From assembly GCA_937863225.1 (NCBI GenBank), contig CALMEI010000039.1, forward strand, positions 148,031 through 212,030: DNA of 64,000 nt. Direction: 5' to 3'. The stretch is from an uncultured Polaromonas sp. (lineage in GTDB: Bacteria > Pseudomonadota > Gammaproteobacteria > Burkholderiales > Burkholderiaceae_C). The notes under the pieces are model-generated. The model worked only from the letters and a program-made list of their open reading frames with translations. It had not been told where the DNA came from and did no database searches. The stretch's first letter is position 1, and each line of letters starts with the position of its first letter. This document shows positions 25,133 to 33,224 of the stretch, piece by piece. A program made the translations under genes and the position numbers.

Positions 25133-27625
25133 ATGAAAAGACTCATGCGTAATCAAACAAACCCCTCTCGCACAAGCCTGCCACTGGCTGAAAAGTTTGC
25201 TTGGCGTACCACAGCATTAGCTGCTGCGCTAGGCATCGCCTTGAACTTGATGCATGTCAACGCAAATGCGCTGTCTTTAGGCGCAATGACATCGTTGTCA
25301 TCATTGGGCGAGTCTTTGGCTGCTGGTATTGCTATTTCAGAGGCCGACGCCAAAGAACTTGAAAGCCTGAAGCTGTCATTGGCCACACCTGCCGAATACA
25401 GTGCAATGGGCATGGAATACAACTCTGCTCTGGCATCTGCGCAAATTACGCTGATGCGACGTGCCAACGGATCGGCGTATTTGTTAATTCGCAGTGATAA
25501 GGTAGTGAATGACCCATTCGTGAATGTGATTGTTCAAGCCAATTGGGCAGGTGGGCGTATTGTTCGTAATTACACGGTTTTGATTGACCCACCAGTATCA
25601 AGCGCAAGCAGTACCAGCGTGGTCACGACACCCATTGCTGTCACAGCAACGGCACCTGTGCAAGTGATAACGCCAGCACCAATTTCAGTAGCACCTGCGA
25701 ATGCGGTTGATGCGAAACCACAAGAAGTCTCTGCAACTGCGGCGCCCACTCCCGCACCAGCTACCACGCTAGCTCCCGCACCGGTACCAGCCAATGTTGT
25801 TGAATCTGCCCCTGCGACTAAAGCCGCAAATAACGATAACACCAAGCAAAAGGGAGAGCAGTTGCGCGTGAAGCAAGGTGATACAGCGGGCAGCATTGCA
25901 TCGCAAAATCTTCCTATTAACGTGTCCTTGGATCAAATGTTGGTCGCCTTGTTGCGTGGCAATCCCAAAGCATTTGAAGGGAACAATGTGAACCGTTTGA
26001 AGGCAGGCGCAATTTTGGAATTGCCCAATGCCGAGGATGCAAGCAAAATTGAAGCCAAAGAAGCACGTCAAAACATCTTGGCACAGAGTAAGGATTTTAA
26101 AACGTTCAGGCGTACTCTAGCGGGTAATGCTACGAGCCTGGCATCACAATCACCGGATCGTCAATCGGGTGGCAAAATTGATGCGGTCGTCGAAGATCGA
26201 AAAGCTGCTACCACAGCACCAGATAAGTTAACTTTGTCTAAAGCCAATATGAAGGCAGATGTCAAAGGTGTTAAACCTGATGAATCCGCAAAAATAGCCA
26301 AAGAACGGCAAGCTGCAGCTGAAAAAGCAAGGGCAGCAGAATTGAATAAAAACATTGCTGATTTGAATGCAGTCGCTACAGCTGCTACGGCTGCTACAGC
26401 CGCTAAACCAGCGACGGCAAAAGCACCCGAAACGACGTTAACACCAACCATCGTTGCGACTGCGCCAACAGCACCAACTGTGCCGGCAACTGCTGCTGCT
26501 GCACCTTCCGCGACATCAACACCAGTAACCACGGATGCATCCAAATCTGCACCGCCAGCGGCAAATGCACCTGTAAAACCAGTAACACCGTTGCCGGCGC
26601 CAGTGGTGCCTGAACCCAGTTTCATGGACGATTTAATGGCGAACCCAATGATATTGCCAGCCACTGGTGGTTTATTGGCTTTGTTGGCGGGTTGGGGTTT
26701 GTACAAATCGCGGCAGAGAAAAAATCGCTTTGTCGATGAAGATTTTGATGACAATGTAGACAACGATCCCACAATTTTTAACATCACACAAATGGATGAC
26801 GTCCACGATAGTGTGAAAGTCAATACCCCCGTTACCTCTGCACCTCCTGCACCTCCTGTCTCTCCCGTTGCGATTCCCGTTGTAACTCCGATAGCGAAAA
26901 TCCAAGACCTACCGGGTGATGTGGATATCAAACTTGATAACACGGCTATCGCAACCGCTGCTAACATCAAGCCAGTTGCTGTACCTATCGCTGAAGTAAA
27001 GGCAAGTGCAGATCAAACACAAGAAATGAGCGCTACAACCACAAGCGCGAAAAACACCAAAGATGAAGTGCAGGCAGAAGCCTTTCCCGAGTTCACACCA
27101 TCTGAATTTTCGGTTCATACCATTGTGCAAGTCGACCCTGCAACGGCTAAGTCGCCTACATCAGTTGATCTGGATTTGGATTTTGATTTTGCGGTTTCAG
27201 GGTTCCAAAAACTTGAACCAGAACCGGTCAAAGCTGCCTTGTTTACACCACCAGAACCAATCCCTGCAACTGATGTACAGAAGAAGATTGATGAGAAGAC
27301 CAGCTTGCCTGAAAAAAGTGGCCTAGTCGCTGCGGCAGCTACGGTAGCGGCCGCAACGACTGCAGCTGTAGCGTCTGTGAAAACGGCCAATGCACCCATG
27401 GACTTTAATCTGGATGGCTTGTCATTGGATTTGAATGCCAATAACAAAGTAGCCGAAACGGCGCAAATTGACATCGGTCCGTTGGAAACCAAATTGGCTC
27501 TGGCAAAAGAATTCCGTGCAATTGGCGATATTTCGGGCGCGAGAGTTTTGGTCCAAGAAGTGGTTGCGCGTGCCACAGGCTCACTCAAATCTAAGGCAGA
27601 GTCTTTTCTTACTGAATTGGTCTAA
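25133..27625 (+). CDS. fimV: FimV/HubP-family polar pilus-assembly protein
   Basis: 830 residues. N-terminal signal region (hydrophobic about 25-45, ANALSLGAMTSLSSLGESLAA begins the FimV N domain; the core LGAMTSLSSLGESL is diagnostic), a LysM-like segment KQGDTAGSIASQNLPINVSLDQMLVALLR in part (about 245-285), a long Ala/Pro/Thr-rich linker, one membrane helix (about 510-528, PATGGLLALLAGWGLY), an acidic cytoplasmic part, and the conserved C-terminal TPR-like FimV end (KLALAKEFRAIGDISGA). FimV organises the cell pole and supports type IV pili and Chp signalling; the chp cluster lies 17 kb to the right. Confidence 0.92.
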   Translation: MKRLMRNQTNPSRTSLPLAEKFAWRTTALAAALGIALNLMHVNANALSLGAMTSLSSLGESLAAGIAISEADAKELESLKLSLATPAEYSAMGMEYNSALASAQITLMRRANGSAYLLIRSDKVVNDPFVNVIVQANWAGGRIVRNYTVLIDPPVSSASSTSVVTTPIAVTATAPVQVITPAPISVAPANAVDAKPQEVSATAAPTPAPATTLAPAPVPANVVESAPATKAANNDNTKQKGEQLRVKQGDTAGSIASQNLPINVSLDQMLVALLRGNPKAFEGNNVNRLKAGAILELPNAEDASKIEAKEARQNILAQSKDFKTFRRTLAGNATSLASQSPDRQSGGKIDAVVEDRKAATTAPDKLTLSKANMKADVKGVKPDESAKIAKERQAAAEKARAAELNKNIADLNAVATAATAATAAKPATAKAPETTLTPTIVATAPTAPTVPATAAAAPSATSTPVTTDASKSAPPAANAPVKPVTPLPAPVVPEPSFMDDLMANPMILPATGGLLALLAGWGLYKSRQRKNRFVDEDFDDNVDNDPTIFNITQMDDVHDSVKVNTPVTSAPPAPPVSPVAIPVVTPIAKIQDLPGDVDIKLDNTAIATAANIKPVAVPIAEVKASADQTQEMSATTTSAKNTKDEVQAEAFPEFTPSEFSVHTIVQVDPATAKSPTSVDLDLDFDFAVSGFQKLEPEPVKAALFTPPEPIPATDVQKKIDEKTSLPEKSGLVAAAATVAAATTAAVASVKTANAPMDFNLDGLSLDLNANNKVAETAQIDIGPLETKLALAKEFRAIGDISGARVLVQEVVARATGSLKSKAESFLTELV

Positions 27626-27636
27626 GCGTATTTTCT

Positions 27637-28431
27637 GTGCGCGTAGCTCTGGGCATCAGCTATAACGGCACGGCCTACGAAGGTTGGCAAAGCCAACTTT
27701 CTAGGCTGACAATTCAAGACAAACTTGAAGCCGCACTGGCAAAATTCACCCAATCGAAAATTTCGACATTGTGCGCTGGCCGCACCGATTCAGGTGTACA
27801 CGGCGTGATGCAAGTGGTGCATTTCGACACCGAGACTGATAGAGAAGTCAATTCATGGGTTCGCGGTGTTAATGCCAGTTTGCCAACAGACATTGCTGTG
27901 CAATGGGCCAAAATAGTTCCACCATCGTTTCATTGTCGCGCCAGTGCACTCACACGCCGCTATGCCTATGTCGTTTTAGAATCGGCAGTTCGCCCAAGCG
28001 TGGAGGCCAATCGTGTGGGTTGGGTTTATCGCTCGTTGGATGAGGCAAAGATGAAATCAGCAGCTGCATTGCTGATTGGCGAGCACGACTTCAGCTCATT
28101 TCGGGCCGCAGCTTGCCAAGCCTTATCACCTGTCAAAACCATGAAACGGATTGATATTTCCTGCTGTGGCGAGCCCATGCAACGCTATTGGCGTTTTGAA
28201 TTTGAAGCCAACGCATTTTTGCACCACATGATTCGCAACATCATGGGCTGCTTGTTGATGGTGGGTGATGGTCGGCAACCACCTGATTGGATAGTGGATG
28301 TTTTAGCCCAGCGCAACAGAGATGCTGCTGCGCCCACCTTTGCACCCGATGGTTTGTATTTTTTAGGACCAACTTATTCGCCTGAATGGGGTATGCCAGA
28401 ACGAACCGCAGCGTTTGATTGGTTGCCTTGA
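27637..28431 (+). CDS. truA: tRNA pseudouridine(38-40) synthase TruA
   Basis: 264 residues starting at GTG 27637, 11 bases after fimV. Seen: GISYNGTAYEGWQSQ at the N-terminus, catalytic Asp51 in CAGRTDSGVHG, and FLHHMIRNIMGCLLMVG near the C-terminus. It modifies uridines 38-40 in the anticodon arm of many tRNAs. There is no clear ribosome-binding site, consistent with coupling to fimV translation. Confidence 0.95.
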   Translation: MRVALGISYNGTAYEGWQSQLSRLTIQDKLEAALAKFTQSKISTLCAGRTDSGVHGVMQVVHFDTETDREVNSWVRGVNASLPTDIAVQWAKIVPPSFHCRASALTRRYAYVVLESAVRPSVEANRVGWVYRSLDEAKMKSAAALLIGEHDFSSFRAAACQALSPVKTMKRIDISCCGEPMQRYWRFEFEANAFLHHMIRNIMGCLLMVGDGRQPPDWIVDVLAQRNRDAAAPTFAPDGLYFLGPTYSPEWGMPERTAAFDWLP

Positions 28432-28482
28432 TAAGCGGCATTGACAGAATCTTTATCGACAGCGATGGCATAAAATAAAGCC

Positions 28483-29193
28483 ATGACGATCGCTATGAAT
28501 TCCGCCCAACGCACGCGCATTAAAATTTGTGGATTAACCCGTGAAGAAGACGTGGATGCAGCCGTTGCAGCAGGGGCAGATGCTGTCGGTTTTGTGCTGT
28601 ATAAAGCCAGTCCACGCTACGTCACACCTCAACGCGCCGTCGAATTGGCTCGCCGCTTGCCACCTTTTGTCACGCCTGTGCTTTTGTTTGTAAATGAAAA
28701 AGCTACAAATATTATAGCTGCTCAGGCAATTAACAAGCTGGCTATAGCCCAATTTCATGGTGATGAATCGCCATCTCAGTGTAATCAATTGGGAGTGCCT
28801 TACCTGCGTGCCGCCCGAATTCCACAGGGCGATGGTGCAGCCGCGTTTGACCTAGTAAAATACGCACACGATTATTCACAAGCCAAAGCTATTTTGCTGG
28901 ATGCCCATGTTGAGGGCTACGGCGGTGGCGGCAAAACATTCAATTGGTCACTGCTTCCAACAAACGTCAACGCTCACCTCGTCTTAAGTGGTGGGCTCAA
29001 TGCTGCCAACGTGATCGAAGGCATTTTGCAGGTACGTCCGCGCTGTAAAACGCTGGCGGTCGATGTGAGCTCCGGCGTGGAAGCCACGGACGCTCAAGGA
29101 AAAACCATCAAGGGCATTAAAGATGCCCACAAAATTCACCAGTTCATCCAAGCCGTGCGTGCTGCAGATGCCCAACTTTATTCGACAATTTAA
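28483..29193 (+). CDS. trpF: Phosphoribosylanthranilate isomerase
   Basis: 236 residues. Seen: [12 protein letters not shown] with the catalytic Cys, [24 protein letters not shown], and [18 protein letters not shown] with the catalytic Asp. It performs the third step of tryptophan synthesis from anthranilate. The first ten residues are extra to the usual start. Codons for [20 protein letters not shown] look like a copy of the dispersed repeat read in frame without altering the expected domain length. Confidence 0.95.
   Translation: MTIAMNSAQRTRIKICGLTREEDVDAAVAAGADAVGFVLYKASPRYVTPQRAVELARRLPPFVTPVLLFVNEKATNIIAAQAINKLAIAQFHGDESPSQCNQLGVPYLRAARIPQGDGAAAFDLVKYAHDYSQAKAILLDAHVEGYGGGGKTFNWSLLPTNVNAHLVLSGGLNAANVIEGILQVRPRCKTLAVDVSSGVEATDAQGKTIKGIKDAHKIHQFIQAVRAADAQLYSTI
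28702..28755 (+). repeat. Repeat-like sequence inside trpF (diverged copy 8)
   Basis: GCTACAAATATTATAGCTGCTC then AGGCAATTAACAAGCTGGCTATAGCCC follows the order of the 64-bp repeat (GCTAT...ATAGC, AGGCAAT, GGCTA.AGCC) with substitutions. It keeps the trpF frame open and lies between the beta-strand FVN and QFHGDE. Confidence 0.55.
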
Positions 29194-29207
29194 TTTCAGT
29201 TTTCACC

Positions 29208-30497
29208 ATGTCAGACTATCAACAACCCGATCTCAGTGGTCATTTCGGCATTTATGGCGGCAGCTTTGTGTCCGAAACTTTAACCCACGCCATCAACGAA
29301 CTCAAAGACGCTTACGCTAAATACCAGCACGACCCCGAATTTGTCGCTGAATTCAAATCAGAGCTGGCTCATTTTGTTGGTCGTCCATCACCGGTGTACC
29401 ATGCAGCGCGAATGAGCCGTGAACAAGGTGGCGCGCAAATCTTTTTAAAGCGCGAAGACTTGAACCACACCGGTGCGCACAAAATCAACAACACCATTGG
29501 TCAAGCCATGCTGGCCAAGCGAATGGGCAAGCCTCGCATCATTGCAGAAACTGGTGCCGGACAACATGGTGTCGCTACAGCCACCATTTGCGCACGTTAC
29601 GGCTTGGAGTGTGTGGTGTACATGGGCAGCGAAGATGTGAAACGCCAAAGCCCCAATGTGTACCGCATGAAACTATTGGGCGCAACCGTCGTGCCCGTGA
29701 CCAGTGGCAGTCGCACTTTAAAAGATGCCTTGAACGAAGCCATGCGCGATTGGGTGGCCAATGTGGATAACACCTTCTATATCATCGGCACGGTCGCTGG
29801 TCCGCATCCTTACCCCATGATGGTGCGTGACTTTCAAAGTGTCATTGGTGATGAATGCCTGGTACAAATGCCGCAGATTTTGAAGGCTGCAGGATGCAAA
29901 ACCAAACAACCTGATGCAGTCATTGCGTGTGTCGGTGGCGGCAGCAACGCCATGGGTATTTTTTACCCCTACATTCAACATAAAAAGACCAAGCTGATTG
30001 GTGTCGAAGCAGCAGGCGAAGGATTGGACAGCGGCAAACATTCAGCATCACTGCAGCGCGGTAGCAGTGGTGTGTTGCACGGCAATCGTACCTATATTTT
30101 GCAAGACGACAATGGGCAAATCACAGAAACGCACAGCATCAGCGCTGGCTTGGATTACCCTGGTGTAGGGCCAGAACACGCATTTTTGAAAGACATTGGG
30201 CGTGCTGAATATGTGGGCATCACGGATGAGGAGGCCTTGGCTGCGTTTCACTACCTGTGCCGCACGGAAGGCATCATCCCCGCGCTAGAGTCCAGCCACG
30301 CCATTGCCTATGCAATGAAGCTGGCTAAAACCATGCGACCCGATCAATCCATTTTGGTTAACTTATCAGGTCGTGGCGACAAAGACATCGGTACGGTGGC
30401 TGACTTGAGCAAAGCAGACTTTTTTTGCCGACCCAGTTGTCAAGGTCAAACAGTCAAGGGCAATGGCAATGAACACGTATTGAAGGTGGTGAAATGA
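29208..30497 (+). CDS. trpB: Tryptophan synthase beta chain
   Basis: 429 residues. PLP-binding Lys92 in [36 protein letters not shown], the phosphate-binding GGGSNAMG, and SGRGDKD near the C-terminus are all present. With TrpA it joins indole and serine to tryptophan. It starts 14 bases after trpF and its stop overlaps trpA by four bases. Confidence 0.97.
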   Translation: MSDYQQPDLSGHFGIYGGSFVSETLTHAINELKDAYAKYQHDPEFVAEFKSELAHFVGRPSPVYHAARMSREQGGAQIFLKREDLNHTGAHKINNTIGQAMLAKRMGKPRIIAETGAGQHGVATATICARYGLECVVYMGSEDVKRQSPNVYRMKLLGATVVPVTSGSRTLKDALNEAMRDWVANVDNTFYIIGTVAGPHPYPMMVRDFQSVIGDECLVQMPQILKAAGCKTKQPDAVIACVGGGSNAMGIFYPYIQHKKTKLIGVEAAGEGLDSGKHSASLQRGSSGVLHGNRTYILQDDNGQITETHSISAGLDYPGVGPEHAFLKDIGRAEYVGITDEEALAAFHYLCRTEGIIPALESSHAIAYAMKLAKTMRPDQSILVNLSGRGDKDIGTVADLSKADFFCRPSCQGQTVKGNGNEHVLKVVK

Positions 30498-31342
30498 GTC
30501 GCATACAATCATGTTTTGACAAACTCAAAACCGAAAAACGAACGGCTTTGATTCCGTATGTCACGGCCGGTTTTCCATTTGCCAACATCACCCCAGAACT
30601 GATGCACGGCATGGTGGATGCAGGTGCCGATGTGATTGAATTGGGTGTGCCTTTTAGCGATCCATCGGCTGACGGACCCGTGATACAAAAAGCAGGTGAC
30701 AAAGCTTTGGGGTTTGGCACTGGCTTGTCACAAGTATTGGCTATGGTGAAAACCTTTCGCCAGACCGATCAGCAAACGCCTGTTGTGTTGATGGGGTATG
30801 CCAACCCGATTGAACGGTATGATCAACGTCATCCTATTGCATCTGAAGGTACCACCAAAGGGTCGACCACCAGTGCCTTCATCCGTGACGCTGCCGCTGT
30901 GGGTGTGGATGGTGTGTTGGTGGTGGACTACCCGCCGGAGGAATGCGAAAACTTTGCCGCTGAACTCAAAGCCAATGGCATCGATTTGATTTTTTTATTG
31001 GCGCCTACTTCCACCGAACAACGCATGGCACAAGTGGCACGCATCGCCAGCGGCTATGTGTATTATGTGTCCTTAAAAGGTGTCACGGGGGCGGGAACTT
31101 TGGATACCGATGCGGTTGCAAACATGTTGCCCATCATTCGGCAGCACATGGGTGAAACGCCTGTTGGTGTTGGATTTGGTATTCGTGATGCAGCGTCCGC
31201 CAAAGCGCTGGGTCAAGTGGCTGATGCAGTGGTGATTGGCACCAAAATCATCCAAGTGATATCGGACATGCCGTATGAAAAAGTGGTTCCCAGTGTGAAG
31301 AATTTTTTGCGTGAAATTCGTGCCGCGTTAGATGAAAATTAA
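30494..31342 (+). CDS. trpA: Tryptophan synthase alpha chain
   Basis: 282 residues. Seen: [26 protein letters not shown] with the catalytic Glu and the Asp after FSDP, and [15 protein letters not shown] that binds the substrate phosphate. It frees indole from indole-3-glycerol phosphate and channels it to TrpB. A ten-residue insert ([15 protein letters not shown] region, about 114-128) follows [10 protein letters not shown] compared with the short enteric form. Confidence 0.96.
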   Translation: MSRIQSCFDKLKTEKRTALIPYVTAGFPFANITPELMHGMVDAGADVIELGVPFSDPSADGPVIQKAGDKALGFGTGLSQVLAMVKTFRQTDQQTPVVLMGYANPIERYDQRHPIASEGTTKGSTTSAFIRDAAAVGVDGVLVVDYPPEECENFAAELKANGIDLIFLLAPTSTEQRMAQVARIASGYVYYVSLKGVTGAGTLDTDAVANMLPIIRQHMGETPVGVGFGIRDAASAKALGQVADAVVIGTKIIQVISDMPYEKVVPSVKNFLREIRAALDEN

Positions 31343-31372
31343 GGCCATAATCTGAGCTAAAGGAATTGAACA

Positions 31373-32245
31373 ATGTCTTGGTTAGAAAAATTACTCCCAC
31401 CCAAAATCATTAAATCAGCGCCTGAAGACAGACGCAGCGTGCCCGAAGGTGTTTGGATCAAATGCCCAAGTTGTGAAGCCGTGCTTTACAAAGCCGATTT
31501 AGAGGCCAACCAAAACGTCTGTCCGAGCTGCACCCACCATTTGCGCATTGGTGCGCGCGCTCGTTTGGACACTTTTTTGGATGCAGAAGGGCGCTATGAG
31601 ATTGGACAAGAAATTTTGCCAGTTGATGCACTAAAGTTCAAAGACAGTCGCAAATACCCCGAACGCCTCAAAGAAGCACTGGAAAACACCGGAGAGACAG
31701 ACGCTTTGGTCGTCATGGGCGGATCCGTGCACAGCATCAATGTGGTGGTGGCGTGTTTTGAATTTGATTTCATGGGCGGCAGCATGGGCAGTGTGGTGGG
31801 CGAACGATTTGTGCGCGGTGTGCATGAAGCCATCGAACAAAAAGTACCGTTCATTTGCTTCACCGCCACCGGTGGCGCGCGCATGCAAGAAGGGTTGTTG
31901 AGTCTGATGCAAATGGCCAAAACCAATGCCGCGTTAACGCGGCTGGCGAAAAAAGGCTTGCCCTATGTCAGTGTTTTGACTGACCCAACCATGGGCGGCG
32001 TCAGTGCCGGTTTTGCTTTTGTGGGTGATGTGGTGATAGCGGAACCCAAGGCCTTGATTGGTTTTGCGGGTCCGCGTGTGATCGAATCCACCGTTCGCGT
32101 GAAATTACCAGATGGTTTCCAACGCGCCGAATTTTTGCTTGAAAAAGGTGCGGTTGATTTCATCAGTGACCGCCGTGAATTACGCAAAACGATTGCCAAT
32201 GTACTGGCGATGTTGCAAAAGCAATCTGCAGACGCGGTGGTTTGA
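31373..32245 (+). CDS. accD: Acetyl-CoA carboxylase carboxyltransferase subunit beta
   Basis: 290 residues. N-terminal zinc ribbon with CPSCEAV and CPSCTHH (about residues 27-49), then the carboxyltransferase core with [37 protein letters not shown] and GFAGPRVIE. It transfers carboxyl from biotin to acetyl-CoA, the first step of fatty acid synthesis. In many Burkholderiales folC follows accD; here a repeat copy and a converging reductase gene follow instead. Confidence 0.96.
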   Translation: MSWLEKLLPPKIIKSAPEDRRSVPEGVWIKCPSCEAVLYKADLEANQNVCPSCTHHLRIGARARLDTFLDAEGRYEIGQEILPVDALKFKDSRKYPERLKEALENTGETDALVVMGGSVHSINVVVACFEFDFMGGSMGSVVGERFVRGVHEAIEQKVPFICFTATGGARMQEGLLSLMQMAKTNAALTRLAKKGLPYVSVLTDPTMGGVSAGFAFVGDVVIAEPKALIGFAGPRVIESTVRVKLPDGFQRAEFLLEKGAVDFISDRRELRKTIANVLAMLQKQSADAVV

Positions 32246-32259
32246 TGGTGTCGCTGAAT

Positions 32260-32323
32260 GCTATATTTATAATAGCAATATAGGCAATAAATACGCCGGC
32301 TACAGCCTATTTTTGTTATTATT
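32260..32323 (+). repeat. 64-bp dispersed repeat, copy 4
   Basis: GCTATATTTATAATAGCAA, TAGGCAATAAATACGCCGGC, TACAGCC and an AT-rich tail. It begins 14 bases after the accD stop. Its tail forms the last codons and the stop codon (TAG, 32300-32302 on minus) of the convergent reductase gene. Confidence 0.9.
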
Positions 32324-33199
32324 TAAATTGTTATTTTGCATCAATTTGAATAAACTTGCATCGTCTTCAGCAGCCAGTCCAAATTCAATCGCACGTTGAA
32401 ACGTTTGGTAAGCTTGAGTGCCAACTGGTGTATTAAATCCCAATTTGTTGGCCGCCGAAACGGCAAGCTTGCTGTCTTTCGTTAGCAAAGTGGTGTGTGC
32501 AAGCGGCTCAAAATCATCTGCAATGGCGCGTCGCATGCGGTCGCTACCTATCCAGCTTTGACCGCTTGAGCGTTCAATCACGTTCAAGGTGGTCGTCAAA
32601 TCTAAACCCATGCGCTCAGCCAAAGCCATCACTTCAGCCGCACCAGCTAAGTTGATGGCAGCCAGTAGGTTGTTGACTAATTTGGTGCGTGCCCCATCAC
32701 CTGGCTTTTGGCTGATGCGAAAGACTTGGGTTGACAACGCTGCTATCAGGTCTTGGTATTTTTCAAAAACGGCATCAGTGCATGCCAACATCAGACTCAT
32801 GCTGCCAACACGAGCCCGTGCTGGGCCGCCAGACATGGGCGCGTCCAGGGTGTGGATGCCCAGGGCGGATAATTTATTCGCACACACTTCCACGTCTTCA
32901 GGTGCAATGGTGGGGCAGAGCAGGACGGCTTGATGTGGCTTGAGCTGATGCACCGCACCGTCTGGGCCAAACAAAACGTCATGTGTTTGCTGGCTGTCCA
33001 CCACGCAGACAATGAGCAAATCTGTATTTGCGGCAGTTTGTGCTGAATTTGGGTGAATGACCGCACCCGCTTGCACCAAGGGCGGCAGCTTGCTGGCATC
33101 GATATCACAAACATGAACTGGCCAACCCTGTTCCAAAAGGTTCAGCGCCATCGCGCCACCCATATTTCCAACACCGATGATGCCTATGGGGTAAGTCAC
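32300..33199 (-). CDS. NAD(P)-dependent 2-hydroxyacid dehydrogenase of the 6PGDH/3-hydroxyisobutyrate family
   Basis: About 299 residues from a GTG at 33199; an ATG at 33268 is also open but overlaps the polA end by 44 bases. Seen: IGIIGVGNMGGAMALNLLEQGW (core GIIGVGNMGGAMA), the DAPMSGGPARARVGSMSLM substrate motif, catalytic Lys in GARTKLVNNLLAA, and KDSKLAVSAA. Relatives oxidise 3-hydroxyisobutyrate, tartronate semialdehyde or threonate; the substrate is open. The C-terminal residues NNNLNNNKNRL and the stop codon come from the dispersed repeat tail. Confidence 0.85.
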   Translation of the reverse strand: MTYPIGIIGVGNMGGAMALNLLEQGWPVHVCDIDASKLPPLVQAGAVIHPNSAQTAANTDLLIVCVVDSQQTHDVLFGPDGAVHQLKPHQAVLLCPTIAPEDVEVCANKLSALGIHTLDAPMSGGPARARVGSMSLMLACTDAVFEKYQDLIAALSTQVFRISQKPGDGARTKLVNNLLAAINLAGAAEVMALAERMGLDLTTTLNVIERSSGQSWIGSDRMRRAIADDFEPLAHTTLLTKDSKLAVSAANKLGFNTPVGTQAYQTFQRAIEFGLAAEDDASLFKLMQNNNLNNNKNRL

Positions 33200-33224
33200 A
33201 GTGATGTGCCGAATAATGTACCCA

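Noticed and set aside
25570..26970. Long Ala/Val-rich antisense frames opposite fimV
   Set aside because: They mirror the Ala/Pro/Thr-rich linker of FimV; low-complexity codons leave the opposite strand open by chance.
28441..28476. TTGACA...TAAAAT upstream of trpF as a promoter
   Set aside because: The -35 is perfect but the spacer to TAAAAT is 24 bases, too long for a sigma-70 promoter.
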